A stretch of 64,000 nucleotides of DNA, from positions 17,171,968 to 17,235,967 of the forward strand of contig CP141141.1 of the NCBI GenBank assembly GCA_035235625.1. Direction: 5' to 3'. The notes beneath the pieces were generated by a model. It did no database searches and had not been told where the DNA came from. It was given only the letters and a program-made list of their open reading frames with translations. This DNA comes from Saururus chinensis (Eukaryota; Streptophyta; Magnoliopsida; Piperales; Saururaceae). Shown in pieces: positions 1 to 14,316 of the stretch (position 1 is its first letter; every line of letters begins with the position of its first letter). The position numbers and the translations under genes were made by a program.

Positions 1-1132
1 AGATAATTAATATTCGACAGAGCTTCGAGTTGGAACTCTTACCCTATTGGCCACCCACCTAAAATTATATCCTGATATACATAAAACATAAAATGGGCAG
101 GCTTATACCCACCTAAATTATATCCTAATTTACTCTATACATATGATGGGAGGACTTGTACCCACGGACAAATACTTCCTTGCTAAAAAAAAGATACGTG
201 AGTATATAGAAAATAAGGGGAGGTAAGGGTAATAAAATTATAAGGCAGGTGTTTATGTAAAGAGACAACGGTGCTGTGCTGGACAGTTGGCTGCGTCTGA
301 GGTTTTTATTGACTTGGGACAATGAGTGGCCAGAGGGAGTGGGGGATAGAGACAAATATCTGCTCTGTTAATTTTCTTCCACGGAAAGGTTGAGATGCGG
401 GACCCACAAAGAAGATTGAGAGCGACGATGCCCACTCCTTATTGGGCGAGACTGGGCCACTTGGCTGCTACCGAGCTGTGTCAGCTCCGAGCGCTTAAAG
501 CCCAACAATTGGGCTCTTGGTATCACCGTACACGCTTGCATCCTCCCGTGGCGGAGGCTTTAAAAGCCCATTTGGATCATGTGAAGGCCCACTTTTAGTC
601 CTGTCAGAAACCGAACAAGGAAAAGGTTAAATATAAAGGAAAAAGTAAAGACGTCCCAGGTCGCACGTGGAAAAAGTAGAGACGTCCCAGCTTTCAATTT
701 AATAGAGCAGGAAGAGTTTTTATTGCTTCTCGATGTTATGAGCATAGCCTAGGGAATGCTTTAGGGCCGGTCATCTATGAAATTGATGAGGCACATATTA
801 GCTTATATTAGTATCAATATCACTAATATTAACATGTATTAGCATGTATGTTATAGATCTTAAAATAAACGGTCCGTAAGCCGTCTTTATACTAAGCTCA
901 TGGTAAGTAAGAAGGATAAAAAATCTCTTCCCACACATTAATCACAAGGTACGTAGGCACATCAAAACCCACCTACATCATAAGTATTACCAGTTGTGTG
1001 ATCAAAATCATGTGGCCCAAATGTATTTAGCATGCTTGTGCCAAATGCAGATAAACATGACTCAGAATAAAAATACTCCCCTTGTCCCATATTAATAAGG
1101 AAGCCAAATCGAGTTATTAATACCTGATAGAA
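1..1132. other. Non-coding stretch left of MULE1
   Basis: I see no supportable gene here. Short reading frames such as 395-598 have no recognisable motif. Two small direct duplications are visible. One has a roughly 60-bp unit at about 49-170, with the text CCCACCTAAAATTATATCC recurring as CCCACCTAAATTATATCC. The other is a 25-30 bp unit at about 640-690 built around GTA(A/G)AGACGTCCCAG. This is probably old repeat-derived DNA. Confidence 0.5.
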
Positions 1133-1236
1133 GAAATTTTTTTAAAAATAGAACTAACATTTGGCCGAAATACAAATTTAGGCAAGGAAACTTGAATTTG
1201 TAAAAATAGACTTCAGCACATTTGAGTTGCCCACAT
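1133..1236 (+). repeat. MULE1 left terminal inverted repeat
   Basis: About 104 bp match the reverse complement of 13836-13939, with scattered substitutions. The shared core includes GAAATACAAATTTA, AAAAATAGACTTC and TTTGAGTTGC. In Mutator elements these ends bind the transposase and carry promoters. Confidence 0.8.
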
Positions 1237-1319
1237 GCACACTGGAAATACTGAAATAGCCCCTCCATCATAATAGAGGTAGAAAACTTCGTGCTTTCTA
1301 ACCTGATGGTTTCTTCCCG

Positions 1320-1625
1320 GACAAGTTGCCTCCCTCTTCTCCTCCACTCTTATCTTCTCCCTCATCTCCTCGTCCTTCATCTCTTCGTCCCTCATATCCT
1401 CCTCCATCACCCCTCCGACGGCATACTGTCCCATCAAAGTGGAGAGGTTCAATGAGTGTTCTTCCTGGACAAGCTGCCTCCCTCTTCTCCTCCGCCCTCA
1501 TCTCCTCATCCCTCATCTCCTCCATCATCTTCTCCCTCATCTCCTCGTGCTTCATCTCCTCGTCCCTCATCTCTTCATCTCCTCGTTCCCCATCTCCTCC
1601 TCCATCACCCCTCTGCTAGCGTACT
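1320..1625 (+). repeat. Pyrimidine-rich subterminal block of MULE1
   Basis: A nearly pure C/T stretch made of variants of CTCATCTCCTCGTCC. It opens several spurious frames rich in Ser/Pro or Glu/Met/Arg, which I do not call as genes. A purine-rich block lies at the mirrored position near the right end (13440-13765), so the two arms are roughly complementary. Confidence 0.65.
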
Positions 1626-1829
1626 ATCCCTGCAAAGTGGAGAGGTTTGGTGAGTGCAAGGAGAACGTTTGAAGAAGGAGACAATCAGGGATCAGTAGGT
1701 TGGCGAAGGGTGGATGTCTAAGAGCATCTAGAATGGTGCCTTATCTCATGGAGGCAAGGCATGGGTCATCATGTTTCTACCCAAGGGTGGCTAGACCAGA
1801 ATAATGGTGAGATAGGATAAGGAGGATCA

Positions 1830-2870
1830 ATTATGTTTTTTACTTGTGGATGCACAAATTGAAACTTGGTGTGGTGTGAAGAAGATGCAAAATAGTCAAC
1901 ACATTTTTTGGTGTGGAGAAAGGGTCGACAACAGCGTTAACTAATAGTCTACATCTGATAACTGATAGGGCTCGAAAGAGGTAAATGTTCGAGATATGTA
2001 TTTCTTTTCACTTAGATCAAGTATATGGTGGGTGTGAAATATGTTGAGATGAAAGAAAGGTAGCAAAGGATTGGGTGTACTATCAAAGTGAAGAAAGTCA
2101 ACATACATGGTGAAAAAAGGGAGGGCAAAAGCATTGACTGATAAGGCTCAACTGATAACTGGTAGTGCTAAAATGAGGTAACTTTCGGGTATATTTAATG
2201 TTTACTTATGGAAGCACTTATATGGTGGGTGAAGCATATTGAGATGAAAGAAAGGAAGCAATAGATTGGTTTAATATCAAAGTGAAGAAAGTCAACATAA
2301 TGGTGGAAAAGGGATGGCGAAAGCATTGACTGATAAGGCTCAACTGATAACTGGTAGTGCCGAAATGAGATAACTCTCGGGTACATTTAATGTTTACTTA
2401 TGGAAGCACTTATATGGTGGGTGTGAAGCATGTTGAGATGAAAGAAAAGAAGTAAATGATGGGGTGTACTATCAAAGTGAAGAATGTCAACATACATGGT
2501 GGAAAAAGGGAGGGCAAAAGCATTAACTGATAAGGCTCAACTGATAACTGGTAGTGCTGAAATGAGGTAACTCTCGGGTACATTTAATGTTTACTTATGG
2601 AAGCACTTATATGGTGGGCGTGAAGCATGTTGAGATGAAAGAAAGGAAGCAAATGATGGTGTGTACTATCAAAGTGAAGAATGCCAACATACATGGTGGA
2701 AATATGGAGGGCAAAAGCATTAACTGATAAGGCTCAACTGATAACTGGTAGTACCAAAATGAGGTCTCTCAAGTACATGTAATGTTTTCCTCTTAGATGG
2801 ACTAATGAGAGTGCGAAGCATGTTCATATGAGATGAATACAGATGAGCAACATGTGTTATATGTGTGGGG
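1830..2870 (+). repeat. Tandem array, about 190-198 bp unit, five to six copies
   Basis: The anchor TTTAATGTTTACTTATGGAA recurs near 2195, 2383 and 2581, with diverged copies near 1835, 1998 and 2775. Each unit also contains ATGGTGGGTGTGAAGCATGT, a TCAAAGTGAAGAA segment, and CTCAACTGATAACTGGTAGT. The array lies just upstream of the transposase gene of MULE1 and may be a subterminal or promoter-proximal repeat. It has no coding signal. Confidence 0.8.
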
Positions 2871-3804
2871 TGGAGAGTGGGATGCAAGTAGACAAAAGTA
2901 TGATAGTTGTAATGTGAAGTCCGATCTAATATTTGTTAGAAGCTCATTATCATATGAATCAATGGTGACCACATAACACAATTTAATAGGATGTTGTAGT
3001 AAGGACTTACCTCCAATGAAAATACAAGATACTAGGACTCTCCATTATTTTCTACATTATGCTAAGACAAGGGATAATGGTCTCCCATTGATTATAACAG
3101 TAGTGAGAAAAGCAAATGTCTTGCATGAATGTGAGCCGAAATTTGATGTCTCTGAGCAAAGGATTAACAAGTTGAATATGTCGAATATTGATGCAGAAGT
3201 TCCTAGGCGTCATGGGGAAGAGGTTAGCCTGAAGGTAGAATTAAAAGAAGTAGGAGGGAGTGAGGGCAGAAAAAGCAATTAGCCATTGACAAGTGTGGAG
3301 GTGGATGGGGATAGATTGTACAAGATCATAGTGGATTTGAGTGACGATGCAGAAGTAGATGACTTATTGTGGGATGCCACGGAGATGGGGGGCAAAGAAA
3401 GCTCCTCCTACTTATATTTGCAATTAGATATGGATGAAGAACTAGTGGAGGTCTCCATTGGAAGGGTTCAAGTTGATGATGTAAACATATCAAAATTTGA
3501 AGAGCTTGTGCCCAACACAATGGAAGGCAATGCTAAGGGGGAGCTAATGATGAAGAATGTGTACCCAACAAAATGGAGGACAATGATGAAGAAGTAATCG
3601 TTAATGATGGATGACAAGAGCATCAAGAGGAAGACATGAATTAGGATAAATTTGAATGACAAGATTTTGATAAAAGATGCCTATAGTGTAGGAGGAGATA
3701 ATGACATTGTGGACGCAAATGAATTAAATGTGACTCCCGGAAGTAGGGATGTTGGAAGTGGACCCCCTACGACATTAACTAAAGTGCTGAAGCCATAAAT
3801 GACA

Positions 3805-6178
3805 TGTAACAATCGTAAATTTTCAATATGATTTCCTTCCTCTAATAAAGCTATTTTATGAGTTTTTAATAATTTTAAATTGCTTAGAGGCAGACATTTG
3901 GTGGGTTTTCATATGGGTGTGGTAGAGCTGAGAGAGATGAGAGTAATGAGCCCAAGAACGCCTAAATTGAACACCGGGATAAAAAATTATGGACTCGAGA
4001 AGCGTGCCACATGGGCAGGATAACCCACATAAAAAGTGCGGGATAACCTACCAATGTGTGGTCTTATTTCGCAGGGCTCATCAACACGAGTCCATTGGTA
4101 ACAAGAACGTGTGATTCCAACTTCGAGGTTGGAAGTTATATCTATTTGAGGTTGAGATATTATTTAAATAAAATAATATCATTCTGGATAGGATCGACAA
4201 CGAAGCGGATAAGATTGATAGCGTAGCGGATAAGAATGGTGACGTTCAGGTAGGATTAACATGTGTCAATCTTATCTGTCATGTGTCAGCCTCACGTCTA
4301 TCCACTTTTTCTATAAATAGAGTTGCGTCCAATTTTCGAGTTCATCTTTCTCTCCCACATTTCTATATTTTCTCATACGTTCTTCAAACTTCATTTCTTC
4401 GTTTCTTACTCATTTTAAGTTCGAATCAAGTCATCAAGAGGCGTTCTTACCTAAATCGAGTGTTCTGAATGTCGTGGTAGGGCTATTTTTCTAGTTGGAG
4501 ACCTCTAAAACCCCAAAAATGGACATCCAATTTTGTTGTATCTGGTGTATTGGCTTCGAACTCGCGTAGAGAGCGAGGTAGGGGTTTTTATCCTTTCTTA
4601 AGGTATGATTATGAACTTTGGTTGTGTTTTTAACTTAATAATTATATGACTCTTGCATGTTATGTGTTAGAGTTACTTTCAAGTTATTGTTTATGATTTC
4701 CACACATATATTCGATTTGTCGAATGATTAATCGTTGAGATAGGATATGAATTATATACTGTATGTTTATAATTCTATTATGTATATTCAATTAGTCGAA
4801 TGATTAGCCACTGAAATTATATATGTTTTATATATTGCATGCTTTTTGATTGCCTCATATATATGATTCTGTTGAAAACAAATAAGTTGTATATACTGCA
4901 TGCTTTACGATTGCCTCATATATGATAGTTTGATTGAATGTTTATCCGTGGAATTTGATATAAATTATACACATTAGAGCATGTGAGATAGAGACAAACT
5001 AGCTTCACCACTGTTTTCATTGCGAATGAATACAATATGTTTGAAAAATGGTTTTAGATGACTCGTCCTTGTTGAAAAGAGGATTCTCAAGACATATAAG
5101 CATGGTGATTGAGTCACTAAAACGAGACAAAGAAGGGGTAATTGTCTCATTGGAATGAGCGACCAACCTTGCCTTCGTAGTCATTGATAGTGACGTTCCT
5201 ACAGCTTGTAGAGGCAAAGCTAAGGCTTTCAAAAGGATAAACATTTGGATATAATGTTTTAAAAGAAAACAACCCTTTTTGGAGTTTGGGAATTCTAAGA
5301 TATTTTGATTATGAATCTGGGACTCAGGACGATGAGTCTGGGACTCAAGATTATGAGTCTGGGACTCAAGAGTATTTTGGTTGTCCGGAGCTATTGTTGG
5401 GCGCCCCGATAGAGCTTTGTTGACAAGATGAGGGCACAATTTTAATCCGGTTCGAAATCGGATGCACGATACCTATTTTAGCATGGTGAGTCCCTAACGA
5501 AGTGCACCTATCAAGGCTACGCTCTAGGGTAAAGAGTATTATGGGAAAACTCTCTGCTCTCTAGATCCTAGTGCCCCATGAGCACGGGTGGCTCTTCTAT
5601 CCACAAGCACGAAATATTTTGAGATGATCTGTGGAGGAGTAAGAGGTTGCTGCTTTGTACCCGTAACAAATTCCTATTAATAATATATATGTCTGGGACA
5701 TTAGTAGTAAACTATGAGAGCTTACAAACCCTAAGAGCATCTTCGATACGTAGGAAGAAGCTCTAGGGGTGGTTTTGGGTGAGAGGCACACCTCGTTTTT
5801 ATGAAAATTTTTATATATGTGTGTGCTGCAAAATTATCATGTGTTTATTCATGCCTGTAGTATAAACTCTACTACTGAGTATTTTAAAATACTCACCACC
5901 CCCCAGACTTTGCAGGACTCAACGAAGCTTAGTGTATGGGTAGAAGGGCATACTCCGAGTTTTATCGATGTGATTTCAAGGATTTCAACCGCATTAAAAC
6001 GAGTAAGAACTCTTTATTATTTTTCTCTTGTGTGTTTGTACACAGACGGTAGTTCCTGGGAAAATTACTATTTTATTATCGCTTATGGCGAGTGGCTCCA
6101 GTCATGGGCCCGAGTTAACTCCGATATCTTTATGAAAAGAATTTTTTTTTATGCTTCCAAAATCCCGGGGGTGCTACA
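3805..6178 (+). mobile_element. Solo LTR (2.37 kb) inside the MULE1 transposase gene
   Basis: It begins TGTAACAATCG and ends GGGGGTGCTACA, the usual TG...CA form. The 5-bp flanks are TGACA (3800-3804) and TGATA (6179-6183), a duplication with one difference. A TATA box, TTTCTATAAATAGAG (about 4308-4322), fits plus orientation. No gag-pol, second LTR or primer site was seen, so this is a solo LTR. At about 5315-5385 a 24-bp unit with GAGTCTGGGACTCAA is repeated three times. The frames inside (for example 5017-5439 and 5817-6254) have no recognisable domain. Confidence 0.8.
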
Positions 6179-7644
6179 TGATAAAAAGAAAATGGTAAAA
6201 AATATGACTTCTTGTTGTGAAAATATGTGTAATTACAAATTTAACAATGGTTAGTAACTTTGTGGGGTGTTAAATGTAGGTAAGATGAAGGTCCAAAAGG
6301 GGCAAATGCCGTAGATGATAGTGGGAGGATAACATCATCACCAGTTAACTGTTTTGGGAAAACTTCGACACCAAAACATAATCCAAGGTAATATCATATC
6401 ATAAATTGTCATTGAACTAATTACACCTAACTTATAACTGTTGGGCTCATTCTAATTTGTATATAAATATATTCCTTGATAAGCTTAGATGTGGAGGTAT
6501 GTGTGAATGATGAGCACAACATGGATGAGGAGGATTATTTGTTTGAATTTGTCAAGGATCTGAAGGTAGTTCTACTTGGGCAAGAGTTTAGGGATAAGGA
6601 ATCTCCGAAGCTACACATACACAAGTTTGCCATGCACAATAACTTTGAGTTCAAGGTATTATATTCAAATAAATCTCGATTCACAGTTGTGTGCAATGTG
6701 TCGGGCTGTCCATGGAGGTTACATGCAGTGATAACCAATGGTTGTAGTATATTCAAAGTGAAGGCTATGAACAATGTTCATATATGTGGGAAACTAACCT
6801 TTGGAGGGGATCACAAATAAGCAAAAGCAGGTATTATTGCTGACTCAATCGTGAAACTCCTTAGGCAACGTGTTGCTTATACTTTGAAGGAAGATGAAGT
6901 ATTTGAAGGCATATAGGTCAAAGGTTGCGGCTTTTAACATGTTAAGAGGATCATATGAGTTATCATATGACAAGTTGGGTGCCTACTTATATGAGTTGGG
7001 GAAGGCAAATCCGAGTACCTCAACTGCTCTCAAGTACGACACAGTAGATATGACCTTCGAGAGATGCTTTATTTTATTTGGAGCAGCCATGGAGAACTTC
7101 AAGAAGTACGTGCGAAGTATTATATGTATAGACGACACCTTCTTAAAAGAAAGGCACAAAGGGACTTTATTTGTGATATCCACTTTGGATAGCAATAACC
7201 ATATATACCCAACTGCTTGTGCTATCGGTGAAGGAGAGAATAATGATGTGTGGGGCTGGGTCCTTACACATTTGGAAACCCGGCTTGGTTATTTGGAGGG
7301 ACTAGTGATAATTTCTGATTGACATAGAGCAATCACATCACAAGTGGCTCAATTATTTCCATATGCCGCACATGGATATTGTGTATTTCACACATCTCAA
7401 AACATGTTTGCACATTTCAAAGACAAAGGCTTGAACAATAACTTCTTCAGAGTGGCAAAAGCAGTTAGGGTGGAGACATATATAGAAGAAATGACTATCA
7501 TTGAGAAGAAAACCTTGAGACCCACAAATTGTTAATAGAAATTGATAAGGCCAAGTGGGTTAGTGCTTACTTTCCATCACCCAGGTATAACATTGTCACT
7601 TCCATCCTATGTGAAGTCTTCAATGGAATGATTAGGGAGTAGAG

Positions 7645-10600
7645 TGTAATATCCCAGATTTTCCTAGGTTTTGAAAATTAAATACATGGAAATTAAGGAA
7701 TTTATTGCTTAGAACTATGTCATTAGAAAGTAGTCAGAAATAGCTTCGAAATGTCACCAAGAATGTGTGAATCGAAGTTCGTATGAGAGAGATACGACTA
7801 TTCAAAATTGAATATATTGTACAAGGCCCGTTTACCCGATTTAGACGCATATTTGGGCCATTTAAGTCATTTTGTGGACCAATTAATTATAGTGAAGGAA
7901 ATTAATAAAAAAGGGCCCAAGTAACCTAGTTTGCCTAACTTATAGGGGGATTAGGGTTCCTAATCCCTATGTTTATAAATAGGGCTTCTTAGGGCTCAAT
8001 TGGAGAGCTTTTTGGCCCGGAGGGGAGGGAGAAGAATCTTCCATAGAGGTTTTCCCGCCAAGGCGACCGGCGACAAAGTCAGAGCAAAGCGAGCTCGAAG
8101 ACCGGCAGTGGATCAACAACAACCCAGTGTTTGAGGTAGGAGATTAAAATAATATTGATTTAGTATATAGTCGAATTCATAAAGCACAATTATTTATTAA
8201 TAATTGAGAGGAGAAACCATGAAGATGAGGGGCAGCCAGACTGCAGGCCAAAAAACTTTTGGCCGCCGGTGAGACACACTATTTTTCGGCCAACTGAGGA
8301 GCAAAGCTTCACTATTTGCCTCTTATGTTGGTCTAGTAGCACGAGGTGGAGCTTCCGCCAGCCTACAGCTGGCAGGTTCAGCCGCAGGCTGGCGGGTTCT
8401 GCCGCTGCTGCACAGGCCGTTGAGCCGGCATACAGATGAAAAAAAAGGGGAAACAGAGAAGGGGGAGGGCGGGGGTGAAGGCCATAGCCTCCGCCCATTT
8501 TTCCCCCTCTACTCGAACATGCTGGTCTCGCCGAGTGCCAGTGTACGGCCCACCGGCCACTGCTGTGGAGGAGGAGAAAGGCCCCCCCTTTCTCTGCTTG
8601 TGCATGAGGGGGTGGGGGGATTTGGCCACCATTGACCCCGGGGCTGGGCCAATCGGATCGCCCCTCAATAGCGATTCGATCCGTCCCACCCTTTTTCTTG
8701 ATGGGGGTGGCCTGTAGTGGCCACCGAAGGCTAGCAAGAACACCTACTGGCCAGAGTTGAGGGAAACGTGGGTCGTCGAATTGTGTGGCCTCGACCTGGA
8801 GTGGTGTGGCCTAGCTCGGGAAATAAAATAAAAAAATAAAACCATTGAACCCCTTCCGATTCACTAGGTTAAAGACTAAGTAAAAATTCGTAAAAAACTA
8901 CCGAGTAACTAGGGAAGTATTCCAAGTGCCCTGACCAAGTTTCAGATTGAGGAAAATTCCCAGAGGCATTGAAATGACTAATTTACCCTAATGAATTGAA
9001 TTATAAAATAATTTTTAATGACCTGATTTGGGGCTCTGGTTCAAGGTCTTACGAGTGGGTTTAGAAATTAATAAAAATCCTAGTGATAGGTGTATGTATA
9101 CCCCAATGATAGACCAATGCACAATCTAGGAAAAAATCCCAGTAAATAGATAATTGATTGTTATACCCTTAAGGTTAAGGTAAAATTGTTAGTTGAACTA
9201 GGGTCGGTTCAAGAGGTTTACAACCACGTTAAACGGCAAGAAAATTATCCAGGGTCCATAACATCAATGAATACCCGATGGATTAGTTTTGGACCTATTA
9301 GGGTTCAGGGAAGCCCTAAACAAAATGATAGAAATACCTTTATGAGAGGATGGCCCGCATTCGCGTGAATGAAATTAATGAGCCAATGTGATACTAAAAC
9401 CTTTTGAGCGGTCAAAGACCTACCCGATAACAAAGAGGACCATGTTCAATGTGGGATAATTACCTTAACACCCTTAGGTACATTATGACCCATTTTTATA
9501 AAAGCTTAATCATCTAACCTAAGGAGGGTTAGGGCACAAGAGCGCGGACATTTCTAATATCATTATTGAATTTGGTTATTGATATTATGATCTGCTTGGA
9601 CCTCTGTGCGTTTGTATTGTTTACATTGTTCATTGTTTTGATGTTTACTATTGTTGTTGTAATAATAATTTATCACTAGCTTAAGATTAATGAAAGATTA
9701 ATTAATGGGGTTAGATAGCTTTGGATTGGGTGAGAATACTAAATCAAGATAAAGACTAAAATACATTAGAGGGGTCTGTGACTAGTTCATAGAGTAAACA
9801 AGGCCTTTGACCTGACGATTTGCCTTGGTTAATGAACTGATGGCAGTTTTGAGTTTTAAACCCTATTTTAGAAGGGACTGATAGGGTTTGGGATAGTCAT
9901 TCGGAATCCTTACTTGTTGATGAGAAAGATAGGGCTCAAAATAGTTTTTTGAGTCATAGCTCTATTGAGGAGTTGCTAAATTGACTATGTAGTTGCACCT
10001 CCCCGTTGGAGGGAGCTCTACGTGAGCTAGGCTCATCACTGATTTATTGAGAATCATTTAGTGTACACGCATTTGGATTAGCTAGCATCCTGCTTGATTA
10101 GCTTATCCCGTCACTTCTGTTCAGGTGCAATTATGGGTCATGCCCTTCCACTCCAATCAAGTCCTTTATGGGCTAGGATGGGTGATGGTACTTCCTGGTA
10201 GATTCCAGGCTCCTAGTAGATTCCAGGGTTTCATCATGGATTTACCTTTGCGGGTGGTCTATGGTGAGTGTATCATTGTTACTTAGGTTAACATTTGATG
10301 TGTCTGTCTGTCTTTGAGATTGGACGATGATATTAATTATCAAACAATAGTTCAAGAGATAATTAATAATATTATTTGATATTACTTGTTTAATTAGAAC
10401 AAGTAGAACTATTAAAGGACTTGCATAAAATGTAGGTTGGTTGAAAATACTTAAGCATTGCATGTGTAATGTTGTGCTTCTTAGGATACTGTAGTTTCTA
10501 GGCAGAACTATGTCTAGATCCGATCTTGTTGGAAATATTGGAGATGTTGTCTGATGAGTACGTAGGCAACTAACATTGGGTGATGTTGGCCCGATCCAAA

Positions 10601-11047
10601 AAATATTAATTAATACTTTTGTTCTTTTGGAAATGCTCCTCCAAGGGGAGGAGATGTTTTGTTGCTATTTGGTTGCATGTTTTTTGGATGAGGACGTAGT
10701 GAGATCAGGACGTCGGTGGGTGATTGAGGATGACATTGCACTAATGGGATCTAGTTTCTTACTTCTGCAATTTTGTAAGTAATTGTAATTACTGGCGTGA
10801 GAGCCAACTTTACTTGGTTGTTTATTTTCAGACAGATGACAGACTTATACTTAGAGGGTTAATCTGGTATTTATCAAATTATTACACGTGTAATAATATC
10901 ATATGTTTTGATATTCATATTTGTGAACCTCATTTATCATGACCTGGATATTTAGTCGATTGATTTGATTTGATTTAAAGAAAAAAATTATCATTATTTA
11001 TTGCATATCCTTTATTTAAAAAGATTTTGAAAATCCGGGTTATGACA
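7645..11047 (+). mobile_element. Long LTR (3.4 kb), probably solo, inside the MULE1 transposase gene
   Basis: It starts TGTAATATCCCAGATTTTCC right after the transposase motif FNGMIRE and ends TTATGACA just before the coding text resumes. A TATA-like TTTATAAATAGGG lies at 7971-7983. The LTR at 38283-40711 is an inverted relative: both share the first several hundred bases, the segment around TAATGAGCCAATGTGATAC, and the TACGTAGGCAAC region. This copy holds about 1.1 kb extra between roughly 9470 and 10540. The flanking pentamers TAGAG and GAATG do not match, so no target duplication can be claimed. The GC-rich part (8030-8800) opens meaningless frames. Confidence 0.75.
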
Positions 11048-11660
11048 GAATGACACTTTCCCATTGTTATGATCATTGAGGCTATTTGTTTGAAGGCTCA
11101 AGAGATGTGGTACAAGCATGGATTGGAGGCAGAGAATTAGAAAGGCGAATTGAAGAAATTTGCCGAAATAAAGATTTAGAAGTGTAATGAAGCAACAAGA
11201 AGTATGATGTGTTATCCCATAAGTGGCCATGACGTCTTTACTAGGTCCGAGAGAGGTGATGATCAAGTTGACCTTCTATCAAAGACTTGTACTTGTGGAA
11301 CATTTCAGCAAATGGAGTTACCTTGTGAACATGTGTTGGCAGCATGTGGCCAAAAGACTAAATTATATTGACTATTGCTCCCCATTCTACACAATGAAAA
11401 CATATAGGCAAATCTATAGCAAAGGAGTATATCCGGTCCTCGAACATAAAAGATGGGAGACTCCTAAAGATGTGAAAAGCCTTAAGTTGAGGCCTCTAAA
11501 GGAGAAGGCACAATTACGAAGGATAAAGAAGAAGCAGATACTTTCTCAAGGTGATGAAAAAAAAGAGTATAATGTCATAAATGCAAATAATATGGTCACT
11601 ATCACAATACTTGCACCATGGTAATAGGAGAGGACCCAGTCAAATGCCCAGCTCCTCCTC

Positions 11661-13309
<1,649 letters not shown>

Positions 13310-13330
<21 letters not shown>

Positions 13331-13440
13331 TCCAACTATAAGTATTTGCCCAAACATGAACCTTCAAACAGTTTTGCCTAGCGTCTGTGCTTATTGAAAT
13401 GGTCTTGAAGACTCCTTATATAAGCATATGTTGATGGGTG
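13310..13440 (-). pseudogene. DUF1985/Ulp1-type gene relic in MULE1
   Basis: The minus-strand translation near 13345-13435 reads STYAYIRSLQDHFNKHRR, then a stop, AKLFEGSCLGKYL, then another stop and LD. It aligns residue for residue with the intact text in MULE2 at about 50050-50155 (STYAYIRRLKEHFNKHRRQ then ATLFEGSYFGNYLQLD). Both stops sit where MULE2 has CAG and are TAG here, single C-to-T changes. Only this N-terminal piece is recognisable. It shows that MULE1 once carried the same second gene as MULE2, in opposite orientation to its transposase gene. Confidence 0.75.
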
Positions 13441-13765
13441 AGTAGGGGAATAGGGGGAGGGAGGGTCGAGGTCGATGCACGCCGAAAGAGGGAAGAGGGC
13501 AGCGTGTGAGAGGGCTGACAGGCGAGGAAGGGAAGAGTGGAGGGAGGGTCGACACTGGAAGAGAGAGGGTTAATGACCTATCTAGGGCAAACGGCTAGTG
13601 AGGGAAGAGGGGGAGGGAGGGGAGACGCCAATGGGAGGATCGATGTCGGAGGGAGAGAAGGTGTCCGAAAGAGATGTTGTCGGATAGGAAATGATGGCCG
13701 AAGGAGAGATCGCATGAGGGGAGAGACAAGGCGAGAAGGGGCAAGAGCGAAGGAGGGAAAATAGG
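13440..13765 (+). repeat. Purine-rich subterminal block of MULE1
   Basis: A G/A-rich tract with many GGGAGGGAGGG, GGAAGAGG and GGTCGA variants. It is the approximate counterpart, on the opposite strand, of the pyrimidine tract at 1320-1625. The open frames here are low-complexity and are not called. Confidence 0.6.
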
Positions 13766-13835
13766 AAAAGTTCTCCTACAACAATCTACCTTCTTTTCAT
13801 ATACCATGAAGGCATTTTGGTCATTTCTTGCGCGC

Positions 13836-13939
13836 GTGAGCAACTCAAACGTACCGAAGTCTATTTTTGCAAATTTAAGTTTTCTAAGCATAAATTTGTA
13901 TTTCACCAGAATGTCAAAGTCTATTTCTAAAAAATATTC
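13836..13939 (-). repeat. MULE1 right terminal inverted repeat
   Basis: The reverse complement of this stretch matches 1133-1236. The same sequence type, in the same orientation, ends at about 52571, where it closes MULE2. Confidence 0.8.
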
Positions 13940-14316
13940 TCTATAACCATATGAGTGAGTGCACAATCGCCCATAGGGGATTTTGCTAACAACTTTTATA
14001 GCAGGTGGATTGAAAAACTCATGGTTCAGGCATTGATGGTGGTTTCATGCACATTAAGAAGCAGCAAAATAAAGCAACCTCCGAAAATTTTCATGAATTC
14101 ACCTCACATTCACTACTGATGCAATCCCCGAGTACAACATCAGTAGTCCGTTCAAAATACAACAGATATGCCCAAGAAAAGACACTGTACCCAGTGTTAA
14201 CTTATTTATATACCAAGTAAATACATGCAAAATGCCTAATTGTATCAAGTGACAGCTTAGATTCAGCATGCAAAGACACCAATATGAGGGCAAAACTACT
14301 ACAAGAGGTCACAGGA

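Larger units (their letters stand above)
3016..11660 (+). pseudogene. MuDR-type (MURA-like) transposase pseudogene of MULE1, split by two LTRs
   Basis: Coding remnants run in order. An acidic N-terminal region lies at 3016-3790. The MuDR DNA-binding region is at about 6500-6810, with CNVSGCPWRLHA. The DDE transposase is at about 6890-7640, with IDDTFLKERHKGTL (first Asp), IISD-stop-H (second Asp) and CEVFNGMIRE (Glu). After the second LTR come a SWIM finger at about 11285-11345 (CTCGTFQQMELPCEH) and a zinc knuckle at about 11570-11615 (CHKCK-stop-YGHYHNTC). A Pro-rich tail follows. Frameshifts near 6820-6895 and 7505-7530 and several in-frame stops make it non-functional. The stop after the second Asp is TGA where the family normally has Arg, as expected from CGA decay. 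The N-terminal assignment is less certain than the rest. Confidence 0.85.

Noticed and set aside
1213..1672. Several frames on both strands with Ser/Pro or Glu/Met/Arg repeats
   Set aside because: They are low-complexity products of the pyrimidine-rich subterminal tract of MULE1, with no start context or domain.
5017..6254. 140-codon minus and 145-codon plus frames
   Set aside because: Both lie within a solo LTR bounded by its own target duplication. The first is driven by a 24-bp repeat; neither has a recognisable motif.
7640..11052. A 5-bp target duplication for the LTR at 7645
   Set aside because: The flanks are TAGAG and GAATG. They share too few bases to claim a duplication, even allowing for decay.
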